Of a stretch of 11,950 nucleotides of DNA, positions 7,538 through 11,950 are shown piece by piece. Every line of letters begins with the position of its first letter. Within the stretch, counting starts at the first letter, position 1. The position numbers and the translations under genes were made by a program. The stretch lies in assembly GCA_003242115.1 (NCBI GenBank), contig QBMP01000048.1, positions 4,226 to 16,175 of the forward strand, in the 5' to 3' direction. Origin of the DNA: Phormidesmis priestleyi. Its GTDB lineage: Bacteria > Cyanobacteriota > Cyanobacteriia > Phormidesmidales > Phormidesmidaceae. The notes under the pieces were generated by a model. That model made no database searches, was not told the origin of the DNA, and worked only from the letters and a program-made list of their open reading frames with translations.

Positions 7538-8346
7538 TATCCCGCCACCTGAATCGGCCCTTGAATTTGGGCACTAAAAAACTGACGGACAAACGGGTTG
7601 TCTGTTGAATCAATTTCTCCCACAGGGCCTGACCACTGCACCTGCCCGTCATGCAAAAATACCACTCGATCAGCGGTTCGGCGAATTGTGCTCTCTTGGT
7701 GCGTCACAATCACATAAGCGCTACAGGCTTGCCGATTGTGCACTTGGCGAATCAAATCTTCAATCACCGTTGAAGCGATTGGATCTAGGCCCGCTGTTGG
7801 CTCATCGTACAGCAAAAGGCTAGGGCGATCAGTGGGATGGCGTGGATTAGAAATGACCGCGCGCGCAAAGCTCACGCGCTTGCGCATCCCGCCCGATAGC
7901 TCCGCCGGATAGCGATTTGAAATATCGGGCAAGCCGACTCTAGTTAAGGCTTCAGCGACTAATCGTTTAATTTCACGAGCGCTGAGGCGAGAATGCTGAT
8001 AGAGCGAAAATCCCACATTTTCCGCAACAGTCAGTGAGTCAAACAAAGCCGCTTGCTGAAACACCATTCCCACCCCAAGCGGATCAGCAGAGTCTTCTAT
8101 CAGACCTTCACGCTTCTTTCCGCCGATCCAAATCTCACCATGATCTGGAGCTAGCAGTCCGGCAATAATGCGTAAAATTGTTGATTTGCCGGTGCCCGAA
8201 GGCCCAATAATAGCTGTGGCTTCGCCTGGATTAAGCGTAAAGTCAATGTGATTGAGCACAGCGACTTTGCCGAAGTGTTTAGAAATGCCTCTAAGTTCCA
8301 CCAAAGGTGAGCGATCGCAAGGTGACGGCGAGTAAGGCTGAGCCAT
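7537..8346 (-). CDS. MlaF/TGD3-like lipid ABC transporter ATPase
   Basis: This is the cytoplasmic ATPase of an MCE-type lipid transporter. The 269-residue protein has Walker A GPSGTGKST (48-56), Q-loop VFQQ (95-98), signature LSGGMRKR (150-157), Walker B LLLYDEP (177-183) and switch histidine H216. The SGGMRKRV and YDEPTAGLDP wording is characteristic of the MlaF/Ttg2A/TGD3 group rather than of importers or drug exporters. It is followed after 11 bases by the MCE-domain gene, its expected partner. The permease component (MlaE/TGD1) is not in the window; in cyanobacteria it is often encoded elsewhere. The ATG at 8346 lacks a clear ribosome binding site; the first 14 residues (Ser/Pro-rich) are not part of the ATPase fold, so a slightly later start cannot be excluded. 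Confidence 0.92.
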   Translation of the reverse strand: MAQPYSPSPCDRSPLVELRGISKHFGKVAVLNHIDFTLNPGEATAIIGPSGTGKSTILRIIAGLLAPDHGEIWIGGKKREGLIEDSADPLGVGMVFQQAALFDSLTVAENVGFSLYQHSRLSAREIKRLVAEALTRVGLPDISNRYPAELSGGMRKRVSFARAVISNPRHPTDRPSLLLYDEPTAGLDPIASTVIEDLIRQVHNRQACSAYVIVTHQESTIRRTADRVVFLHDGQVQWSGPVGEIDSTDNPFVRQFFSAQIQGPIQVAG

Positions 8347-8407
8347 GAGGATAAAGCAGTGCCAAATTTGAGACGTGTAGAAAGCGAATTAGCTACATCC
8401 TACTGAA

Positions 8408-8413
8408 AATATA
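8408..8413 (-). promoter_or_regulatory. candidate -10 element for the lipid-transport operon
   Basis: TATATT on the minus strand about 62 bases before the MlaF-like ATG. A matching -35 is not convincing (TTTAAG lies 20 bases upstream), so this is only a suggestion based on position and AT content. Confidence 0.2.
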
Positions 8414-8448
8414 GCGATAACCCAAAAAGTACGCTTAAACGAAATCTA

Positions 8449-8484
8449 CATTAGGGTTAGCCTTTTTGCTGTATAACCCTAATG
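8449..8484. promoter_or_regulatory. 11-base perfect inverted repeat in divergent intergenic region
   Basis: CATTAGGGTTA (8449-8459) and TAACCCTAATG (8474-8484) are perfect inverted copies around a 14-base centre. The element lies between the divergent MlaF-like and yvcK genes, about 54 bases before the yvcK start. The right arm overlaps TATAAC (8472-8477), a possible yvcK -10 element, and the left arm covers the expected -35 position. That layout suits a repressor operator. A transcript hairpin is the alternative, since RNA could also fold here. No gene end lies close by that needs a terminator. Confidence 0.6.
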
Positions 8485-8488
8485 CGTG

Positions 8489-8515
8489 ATCCCATTCATC
8501 CCACTCATCCCATTC
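8489..8515. repeat. 9-base tandem repeat in yvcK leader (three units)
   Basis: ATCCCATTC, ATCCCACTC and ATCCCATTC follow one another, ending 22 bases before the yvcK ATG. They take the place where a ribosome binding site would be approached, and none is visible downstream of them. The function is unknown. Confidence 0.8.
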
Positions 8516-8537
8516 ATCTGATCTGCTAGCTGTCGCC

Positions 8538-9866
8538 ATGCGTTCAAATCGTAACAAGTTAACCGCCAAGTCTAGGCGGTGGGTGAAGTGGCTAAGGCCG
8601 GGGCTGTTCGTCAAGCGATGGATGTTTTTGAGTACGCTGGGCATTTTGTCTGTAGGCATCGGGGTAATGGTGTGGCTCAAGCTGACACCTGTGTTTTATA
8701 CGGTGAGGTTTGTCGGCAACGTGCTCAACCTCGTTACCCGATTGTTGCCTAGCTACATCAGTGGGCCAATTGCAGTGCTGGGCGGCTTATTATTTATTAT
8801 CTGGGGCCAAACTCGCACGTTGAGAATGGTGACTGAAGTGCTGCTGCCTGCCAACGGGGAAGATACCTTGTGGGATGCGATCGCGGCTCACAGACGGCTA
8901 AATAGAGGGCCGCGCATTGTCGTGATTGGCGGTGGCACGGGTCTATCTACATTGCTACGCGGCCTGAAGCACTACAGCGCCAACATTACTGCCATTGTCA
9001 CAGTAGCGGATGATGGCGGCTCATCGGGCCGACTCAGGCGCGAGATGGGCGGCATTCCACCGGGGGATATTCGCAACTGTCTGACGGCTTTGGCCGATGA
9101 GGAAAAGCTATTGACAGAGCTTTTTCAGTATCGGTTTGAGGCGGGTAGCGGCCTGAGTGGCCATAGCTTTGGCAATTTGTTTTTGTCGGCGATGAACGAG
9201 ATTACCGGCGATTGGGAGCAGGCCATAGCGGCTAGCTCTCAGGTATTGGCGATTCGCGGGCGGGTGCTACCTGCGACCTTAAGCGATGTGAGGCTATGGG
9301 CGACTTTGAGCGATGGTCGCCGGATTGAAGGGGAATCCAATATTACCAAAGCCAGAGGGGCGATCGCCGAAATTGGCTGTTTGCCCGCTGATCCGCCCGC
9401 CTTGCCCCAAGCAATAGAAGCGATTAAAGACGCAGATTACATTGTGATCGGCCCCGGCAGCCTGTATACCAGCATTATTCCTAACCTGCTAGTCCCTGAG
9501 ATCGTGGAGGCACTAGCCGCTCGCGTCGTCCCCCGCATTTACATTTGCAATATCATGACTGAGCCGGGAGAAACTCAAAGCTACAGCGTTTCCGATCATA
9601 TTCGAGCGATTGATCGCGCCTGCGGTCAGTATCTATTTGATGCAGTGCTGGTACAGAAAAAAATTCCTTCTGAAAACATCATCAGCCGCTATCTCCAGCA
9701 AGGATCTACCCCGGTGCTTTTAGATCGCAAAGCCATTATGGATTCGGGGCGACGAATTTTGATTGCTAACGTCATGAGCGAAGACGAAAACACCGTCCGC
9801 CACGATCCCAAACGACTCGCCAGGGTTTTGGTTAAATGGTATGAACGCACCCGAGGAAGCTGGTAG
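8538..9866 (+). CDS. yvcK: YvcK/CofD-family protein with N-terminal membrane anchor
   Basis: This is a member of the YvcK (GlmR, UPF0052) family, a Rossmann-like relative of CofD. The B. subtilis protein binds UDP-GlcNAc and supports cell-wall precursor synthesis and growth on gluconeogenic carbon; the role in cyanobacteria is inferred. The core begins near residue 126 and holds GGGTGLS (131-137), [11 protein letters not shown] (158-168), GDIRNCL (177-183), GHSFGNLFL (208-216), GPGSLYTSI (305-313) and TEPGET (341-346). The first 125 residues are an extension absent from the Bacillus protein, with a basic N-terminus and two hydrophobic segments near 30-50 and 72-90, predicting attachment to the membrane with the core in the cytoplasm. 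The ATG at 8538 lacks a clear Shine-Dalgarno. It is transcribed away from the lipid-transport genes and has no rapZ-like neighbour. Confidence 0.92.
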   Translation: MRSNRNKLTAKSRRWVKWLRPGLFVKRWMFLSTLGILSVGIGVMVWLKLTPVFYTVRFVGNVLNLVTRLLPSYISGPIAVLGGLLFIIWGQTRTLRMVTEVLLPANGEDTLWDAIAAHRRLNRGPRIVVIGGGTGLSTLLRGLKHYSANITAIVTVADDGGSSGRLRREMGGIPPGDIRNCLTALADEEKLLTELFQYRFEAGSGLSGHSFGNLFLSAMNEITGDWEQAIAASSQVLAIRGRVLPATLSDVRLWATLSDGRRIEGESNITKARGAIAEIGCLPADPPALPQAIEAIKDADYIVIGPGSLYTSIIPNLLVPEIVEALAARVVPRIYICNIMTEPGETQSYSVSDHIRAIDRACGQYLFDAVLVQKKIPSENIISRYLQQGSTPVLLDRKAIMDSGRRILIANVMSEDENTVRHDPKRLARVLVKWYERTRGSW

Positions 9867-9890
9867 TAGATTAATTTTGGGAGGCCGATT

Positions 9891-10136
9891 TTACGGTTCA
9901 GTCAAGATTTTTTTGCTAACCCAGCTAAACAATCCGCTCAGTAAAGCACCGGCCATCAAAATCCCAATCGAAGGCATAATCACAGGCTCCCAAAGGCTGT
10001 ACCACAAATCAAAACCAAGCCCGATATTCATCGTTCGGCCTATCAGAGCTACAGCAAACCAAGCAAAGCAAAACAAAACAAAAAATAGATTGAACATCAG
10101 CACCGTATTCAATCCACTCAGCAAGCGATCTTTCAT
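9891..10136 (-). CDS. small two-helix membrane protein, unknown function
   Basis: I do not recognise this 81-residue protein. It has two clear hydrophobic segments, near residues 12-33 (VLMFNLFFVLFCFAWFAVAL region) and 50-72, joined by a loop with aromatic residues (FDLWYSLWEP). It starts with a basic MKDR and ends with KKILTEP, which favours both ends on the cytoplasmic side. Coding is supported by the coherent transmembrane pattern. The overlapping open frame on the other strand has Lys/Asn-rich, featureless content. It is convergent with yvcK (24-base gap). No good ribosome binding site precedes the ATG at 10136. Confidence 0.62.
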   Translation of the reverse strand: MKDRLLSGLNTVLMFNLFFVLFCFAWFAVALIGRTMNIGLGFDLWYSLWEPVIMPSIGILMAGALLSGLFSWVSKKILTEP

Positions 10137-10221
10137 ATCAATAGAGCAGCGTCATTACTTAACGAATTATGATAGCTTATGCGCCTCTATGTCCTATGAA
10201 AACCCTTACAATTCCTCTTAC

Positions 10222-10275
10222 CAACAAAAACGGTCAACAAAAACGGCCAAACAAAGATGGCCAAACAAAGATGGC
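10222..10275. repeat. 13/14-base tandem repeats leading into a hairpin (four units)
   Basis: The units are CAACAAAAACGGT, CAACAAAAACGGC, then CAAACAAAGATGGC twice. The last unit runs into the left arm of the hairpin at 10271-10297. The two final units are identical, so the ATGGC start of that arm is duplicated 14 bases upstream. Confidence 0.85.
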
Positions 10276-10297
10276 CGCTCCTAGAGGAAGCGGCCAT
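10271..10297 (-). terminator. probable leftward terminator hairpin
   Basis: ATGGCCGCT (10271-10279) pairs perfectly with AGCGGCCAT (10289-10297) around a 9-base loop. Read on the minus strand the stem is followed by CTTTGTTT, a moderate T-rich tail; on the plus strand it is followed by ACCCG, with no T tract. It lies about 66 bases beyond the stop of the leftward 64-codon gene and probably ends that transcript. Confidence 0.5.
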
Positions 10298-10363
10298 ACC
10301 CGTGTTATTCAGCATCAAACTATGCTCTTTAAAAGCATTCTATAAAGGAAGTCTATTTAAAGC

Positions 10364-10558
10364 TTACATAGCTTGAGGGCTATCCATTTCAGCGGTCAAA
10401 ATATTGTCGGGATCGACATAGTGACAAACCGCATCATCAACACAAATTAAAGCCCAACCAGATTTGTCAATCTCAACAAAGGTGTAGTCCGCATTCTGGA
10501 CAAAAAAGCCTTTGTGATTTCTAGTTTCTGGTTTAATCGCAACAGTTCGAAGATCCAT
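10364..10558 (-). CDS. small soluble protein of unknown function (64 residues)
   Basis: I do not recognise this protein. It is 64 residues long, acidic, lacks hydrophobic segments and looks like a compact fold of beta strands (TVAIKPE, GFFVQNADYTFVEID, WALICVDD, VCHYVDP). There are two cysteines and one histidine in the CVDDAVCHYVD stretch, but no recognised metal-binding spacing. GGGAG lies 7 bases before the ATG, a good ribosome binding site, which together with the downstream hairpin supports a real, separately transcribed gene. An array of dyad repeats lies 60-160 bases upstream and could regulate it. Confidence 0.62.
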   Translation of the reverse strand: MDLRTVAIKPETRNHKGFFVQNADYTFVEIDKSGWALICVDDAVCHYVDPDNILTAEMDSPQAM

Positions 10559-10565
10559 AACAGTG

Positions 10566-10570
10566 CTCCC
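10566..10570 (-). promoter_or_regulatory. ribosome binding site of 64-residue protein gene
   Basis: GGGAG on the minus strand, 7 bases before the ATG at 10558. It supports this small frame as a translated gene. Confidence 0.5.
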
Positions 10571-10620
10571 GAAATAAGTAAGTGGTGTGAAGAATGGGTC
10601 AATAAGATAACTTATGAATC

Positions 10621-10714
10621 AAACCGTTAAGTTTAGGCTGTTAAGCTTAAACCGCAAGATGTAGAAACCGCTAGGTTTAGAAACTGCTGGGTTTGAATAG
10701 TTAAGCTGGGCTTA
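10621..10714. repeat. array of degenerate 16-base dyad repeats
   Basis: The plus strand shows successive units AAACCGTTAAGTTTAG (10621), a shortened GCTGTTAAGCTT (10637), AAACCGCAAGATGTAG (10649), AAACCGCTAGGTTTAG (10665), AAACTGCTGGGTTTGA (10681) and a partial ATAGTTAAGCTGGG (10697). The best unit contains AAACC and GGTTT as inverted halves four bases apart. The 10-base palindrome TTAAGCTTAA (10641-10650) and a TAAGC/GCTTA dyad (10702-10714) sit in the same array. The layout resembles repeated protein-binding sites upstream of the leftward 64-codon gene; it is too short and irregular for CRISPR. Confidence 0.65.
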
Positions 10715-10801
10715 TCGCCTTCTTCATCTAAGCTTATCAGTCACTTCGGGGATCGCTCATTAAGTTATTGTTTCAGACGTTTGGGTCGTTTTACAAGCCG
10801 C

Positions 10802-10920
10802 AATGTCAGCAGATCAAGGGCTGCTATTGCCCACAAAATCACCTCAAACGCCCTGCTACTCAGTCATTAAGAAAGGGGATAGGGATCGCTTAATAGCTGT
10901 GATCCCCATCCCCTTTTTAT
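10802..10920 (+). ncRNA. candidate small RNA ending at the orphan terminator
   Basis: This is a hypothesis. A strong rightward terminator ends here with no rightward gene in front of it since yvcK, about 1 kb away. A weak promoter-like pair, TTGTTT (10768-10773) and TTTACA (10790-10795) with a 16-base spacer, would start a transcript of about 120 bases. Its 5' end could fold through AGCAG (10814-10818) with CTGCT (10827-10831) and CAAT with ATTG just outside. GGGC near 10824 could instead pair with either of two downstream GCCC sites. It matches no RNA family I know (not tmRNA, RNase P RNA or Yfr1 by eye). Confidence 0.22.
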
Positions 10921-10926
10921 AATTTT
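10872..10926 (+). terminator. strong factor-independent terminator, possibly bidirectional
   Basis: AAAGGGGATAGGGATC (10872-10887) pairs with GATCCCCATCCCCTTT (10901-10916) with a single A/C mismatch, and is followed by TTTTTATAATTTT. This is a textbook intrinsic terminator on the plus strand. On the minus strand the stem is followed by TTTCTTAA, so it could also stop the leftward sufA-TPR transcript about 100 bases after its last gene. No rightward protein gene is visible upstream. Confidence 0.8.
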
Positions 10927-11024
10927 CGTTGCAATAGTTTATGAAGTTCAGTGAAGTCTCTGAGCGGGCTTTGAGGGCGATACCAATCGAACAATGTACG
11001 CCGATTGCTTATCTACCAATGAAG

Positions 11025-11444
11025 CTAGCTTTCAAAAAGCCATGTCTGAATGCGCTTTAAACTCTTCCAGTCAGGTTTTCTGCTTAATCCTTCTTCAATA
11101 TTTTCTTGAATTTCTGCTTTAATTTCATCAACGGCGTAAAGCACCTGGCTAATAATTTCTATTTGCTCACGAACGCCGCCTTTGCCGGTTTCCAATAGCG
11201 CAATGGCAAGGTTTACTCTGGCTTGAGGATCTTTAGGGGCAAGCTTGACGGCGCGCTGAGCGACTTTGTAAGCGGCGTTAGGCTTATCGACTAATAAGTA
11301 CAGCCAAGCCAAACAGGTTTGGGCAGCGCTGTTTTTGGGCGCTTGCAGGCAGATTTCTTTGAAAGTAGGGAGTAAAGACTCTGCTGATTCGCCTGCTTTG
11401 TAGCGTGCGATCGCATCGTCAAATTTGGTTTCTAGCGTTTGCAT
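11025..11444 (-). CDS. small tetratricopeptide-repeat protein
   Basis: This is a 139-residue, all-helical TPR protein, likely a cytoplasmic scaffold or binding partner. Two to three TPR units are visible at about residues 6-38, 39-71 and 72-105, with typical small-large residue spacing (AWLYLLVDKPNAAYKVAQRA and the following NLAIALLETGK). The C-terminus is a charged helix ending WKSLKRIQTWLFES. I chose ATG 11444; a TTG at 11459 would add five residues, but neither has a Shine-Dalgarno. It follows sufA after 32 bases on the same strand, so the two are probably cotranscribed. A role linked to iron-sulfur assembly is only suggested by that pairing. A 10-base-spaced direct repeat of TGATGTCA (11451-11458, 11461-11468) lies in the gap. 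Confidence 0.78.
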   Translation of the reverse strand: MQTLETKFDDAIARYKAGESAESLLPTFKEICLQAPKNSAAQTCLAWLYLLVDKPNAAYKVAQRAVKLAPKDPQARVNLAIALLETGKGGVREQIEIISQVLYAVDEIKAEIQENIEEGLSRKPDWKSLKRIQTWLFES

Positions 11445-11476
11445 GTTAGTTGATGTCAAATGATGTCAGAAAAGTA

Positions 11477-11911
11477 TCAGGTGCCGAATGACTTGCCGCA
11501 GCCACAGGTTTGGCTAGCGTTAGGATTGGTGAACTGAAAGCCGCCGCCGATCAGCGCATCGCTGTAGTCGAGCATCAGGCCGTATAGATACAGCAGGCTT
11601 TTGCGATCGCACACCACCTGAAAGCCGTTGTAATCGTACACTTCATCGTGCTCACCGATGTTGCTGACTTCTTCAAAATCCATCAAATACGACATGCCAG
11701 AGCAGCCGCCTTGACGCACGCCAACGCGCAGGCACAGATCGCTGCCTTGCTTTTCACGCAGCGCCATTACGTGATTTAGGGCCGTTTCCGACATCAAAAT
11801 CCCGCGTTCAGCAGCATTGGCGACAGGATTGGCCGTGGACTCAGGCGTAGAATTAATCGGGGCGCTAGTCGAGGCAGTAGGCGCTTCAGCAGATGAGGTG
11901 GACTGTGACAT
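11477..11911 (-). CDS. sufA: SufA/IscA A-type iron-sulfur cluster carrier with N-terminal extension
   Basis: This is an A-type carrier (HesB/IscA/SufA family) that accepts and passes on iron-sulfur clusters or iron in the cytoplasm. The conserved domain spans about residues 40-143. It keeps the three ligand cysteines C70 (GGCSGMSY), C136 and C138 (TCGCGKSF), with further cysteines at C60 and C101. The wording [17 protein letters not shown] and [17 protein letters not shown] fits the cyanobacterial SufA group rather than IscA or ErpA. Residues 1-38 are a Ser/Thr/Ala/Pro-rich extension not needed for the fold. Either it is a real low-complexity tail, or translation begins at M40 (ATG 11794), which would give the usual length of about 105 residues. 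No strong ribosome binding site marks either start. No sufBCDS genes are adjacent in the window. Confidence 0.9.
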   Translation of the reverse strand: MSQSTSSAEAPTASTSAPINSTPESTANPVANAAERGILMSETALNHVMALREKQGSDLCLRVGVRQGGCSGMSYLMDFEEVSNIGEHDEVYDYNGFQVVCDRKSLLYLYGLMLDYSDALIGGGFQFTNPNASQTCGCGKSFGT

Positions 11912-11932
11912 AAGGAGTTTGGAGGGATTAAG

Positions 11933-11938
11933 ATAATA
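11933..11938 (-). promoter_or_regulatory. candidate -10 element for sufA
   Basis: TATTAT on the minus strand, 22 bases before the ATG at 11911. A -35 at normal spacing would fall outside the window, so it cannot be checked here. If used, the leader would be only about 15 bases. Confidence 0.25.
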
Positions 11939-11950
11939 AAGTAGTCTTTT

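Larger units (their letters stand above)
10137..10363. other. 227-base gap between two small leftward genes
   Basis: I see no gene here. The gap holds a run of 13/14-base repeats leading into a GC-rich hairpin (10222-10297), and a small AGCAT/ATGCT dyad (10311-10326). The promoter of the 81-residue membrane protein should lie at about 10150-10220, but no clear -35/-10 pair is visible. Confidence 0.5.
10559..11024. other. 466-base non-coding region
   Basis: I find no convincing protein gene in this stretch. From left to right it holds a ribosome binding site, an ATAAG/CTTAT dyad (10602-10615), the 16-base dyad array (10621-10714), a TAAGCTTA palindrome (10729-10736), a possible small RNA (about 10802-10920), a strong terminator (10872-10926) and about 100 bases without visible features before the TPR gene. 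It contains no HIP1 octamer. Confidence 0.6.

Noticed and set aside
7302..7652. Leftward 116-codon frame across the MlaF/MlaD junction
   Set aside because: It lies on the same strand in another frame over two well-supported genes and has a Gly/Arg-rich shadow composition.
8449..8484. Telomere-like TTAGGG element
   Set aside because: Only one TTAGGG per arm occurs, as an inverted pair in a bacterial intergenic region; it is not a tandem array.
8435..8680. Leftward 81-codon frame with DEW repeats
   Set aside because: Antisense to the yvcK leader and N-terminus; the DEW run is only the 9-base repeat read on the other strand.
9841..10284. Rightward 147-codon open frame
   Set aside because: It starts inside yvcK, runs antisense to the two-helix membrane protein, and its Lys/Asn/Ser-rich product has no structure or motif; part of it is just the 13/14-base repeat.
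10621..10714. CRISPR array
   Set aside because: Units are about 16 bases, degenerate and contiguous, without spacers of constant length, and no cas genes are present.
10559..10920. Known structured RNA (tmRNA, RNase P RNA, Yfr1)
   Set aside because: None of the conserved sequence signatures I know for these RNAs could be seen; only the terminator is solid.
1..11950. Defence system, prophage, transposon or biosynthetic cluster
   Set aside because: No nuclease, methylase, toxin-antitoxin, transposase, integrase or biosynthetic enzyme signatures were found in the coding regions.

Overview
The window looks like cyanobacterial chromosome. The octamer GCGATCGC (the HIP1 element that is over-represented in many cyanobacteria) occurs about twenty times. 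The gene set also fits: a single-MCE-domain lipid-transport protein with its ATPase (related to plastid TGD2/TGD3), a YvcK homologue with an N-terminal membrane extension, and a SufA-type iron-sulfur carrier. I cannot name a genus from the sequence alone. No rRNA, tRNA, CRISPR array, transposase or phage gene was seen.

Layout, left to right. (1) 1-1152 (+) is the 3' part of a sugar-type ABC substrate-binding protein whose signal peptide lies left of the window. (2) 1198-3037 (-) is a two-gene ABC-2 exporter, with the ATPase upstream and the membrane subunit overlapping it by 8 bases. (3) 3230-3955 (+) is an unrecognised multi-pass membrane protein. Its last codons and stop fall inside an array of 7-base repeats. 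(4) 4002-6011 (-) is a GAF-like/GGDEF/EAL cyclic-di-GMP enzyme with both catalytic signatures intact. (5) 6149-8346 (-) is an MlaF-like ATPase followed by an MlaD-like MCE protein; no MlaE permease gene is present here. (6) 8538-9866 (+) is YvcK, divergent from the lipid-transport pair, with an 11-base inverted repeat between them. (7) 9867-11024 is a low-coding, HIP1-free stretch with two small leftward genes (81 and 64 codons), several short repeats, a 16-base dyad array and a strong rightward terminator that has no visible rightward gene in front of it. (8) 11025-11911 (-) is a probable operon of SufA and a small TPR protein.

Most genes are unrelated housekeeping, envelope or signalling functions placed side by side. 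Within transcription units the cooperation is clear: the ABC-2 ATPase powers its permease, the MlaF-like ATPase powers lipid movement through the MCE protein, and SufA and the TPR protein are probably cotranscribed. I found no convincing new defence or biosynthetic system. The most unexplained part is 10137-11024: the orphan terminator with a possible small RNA, and the dyad array ahead of an unknown 64-residue protein. A second theme is short tandem repeats of 7, 9, 12, 13/14 and 16 bases, several of which overlap gene ends or stop codons.
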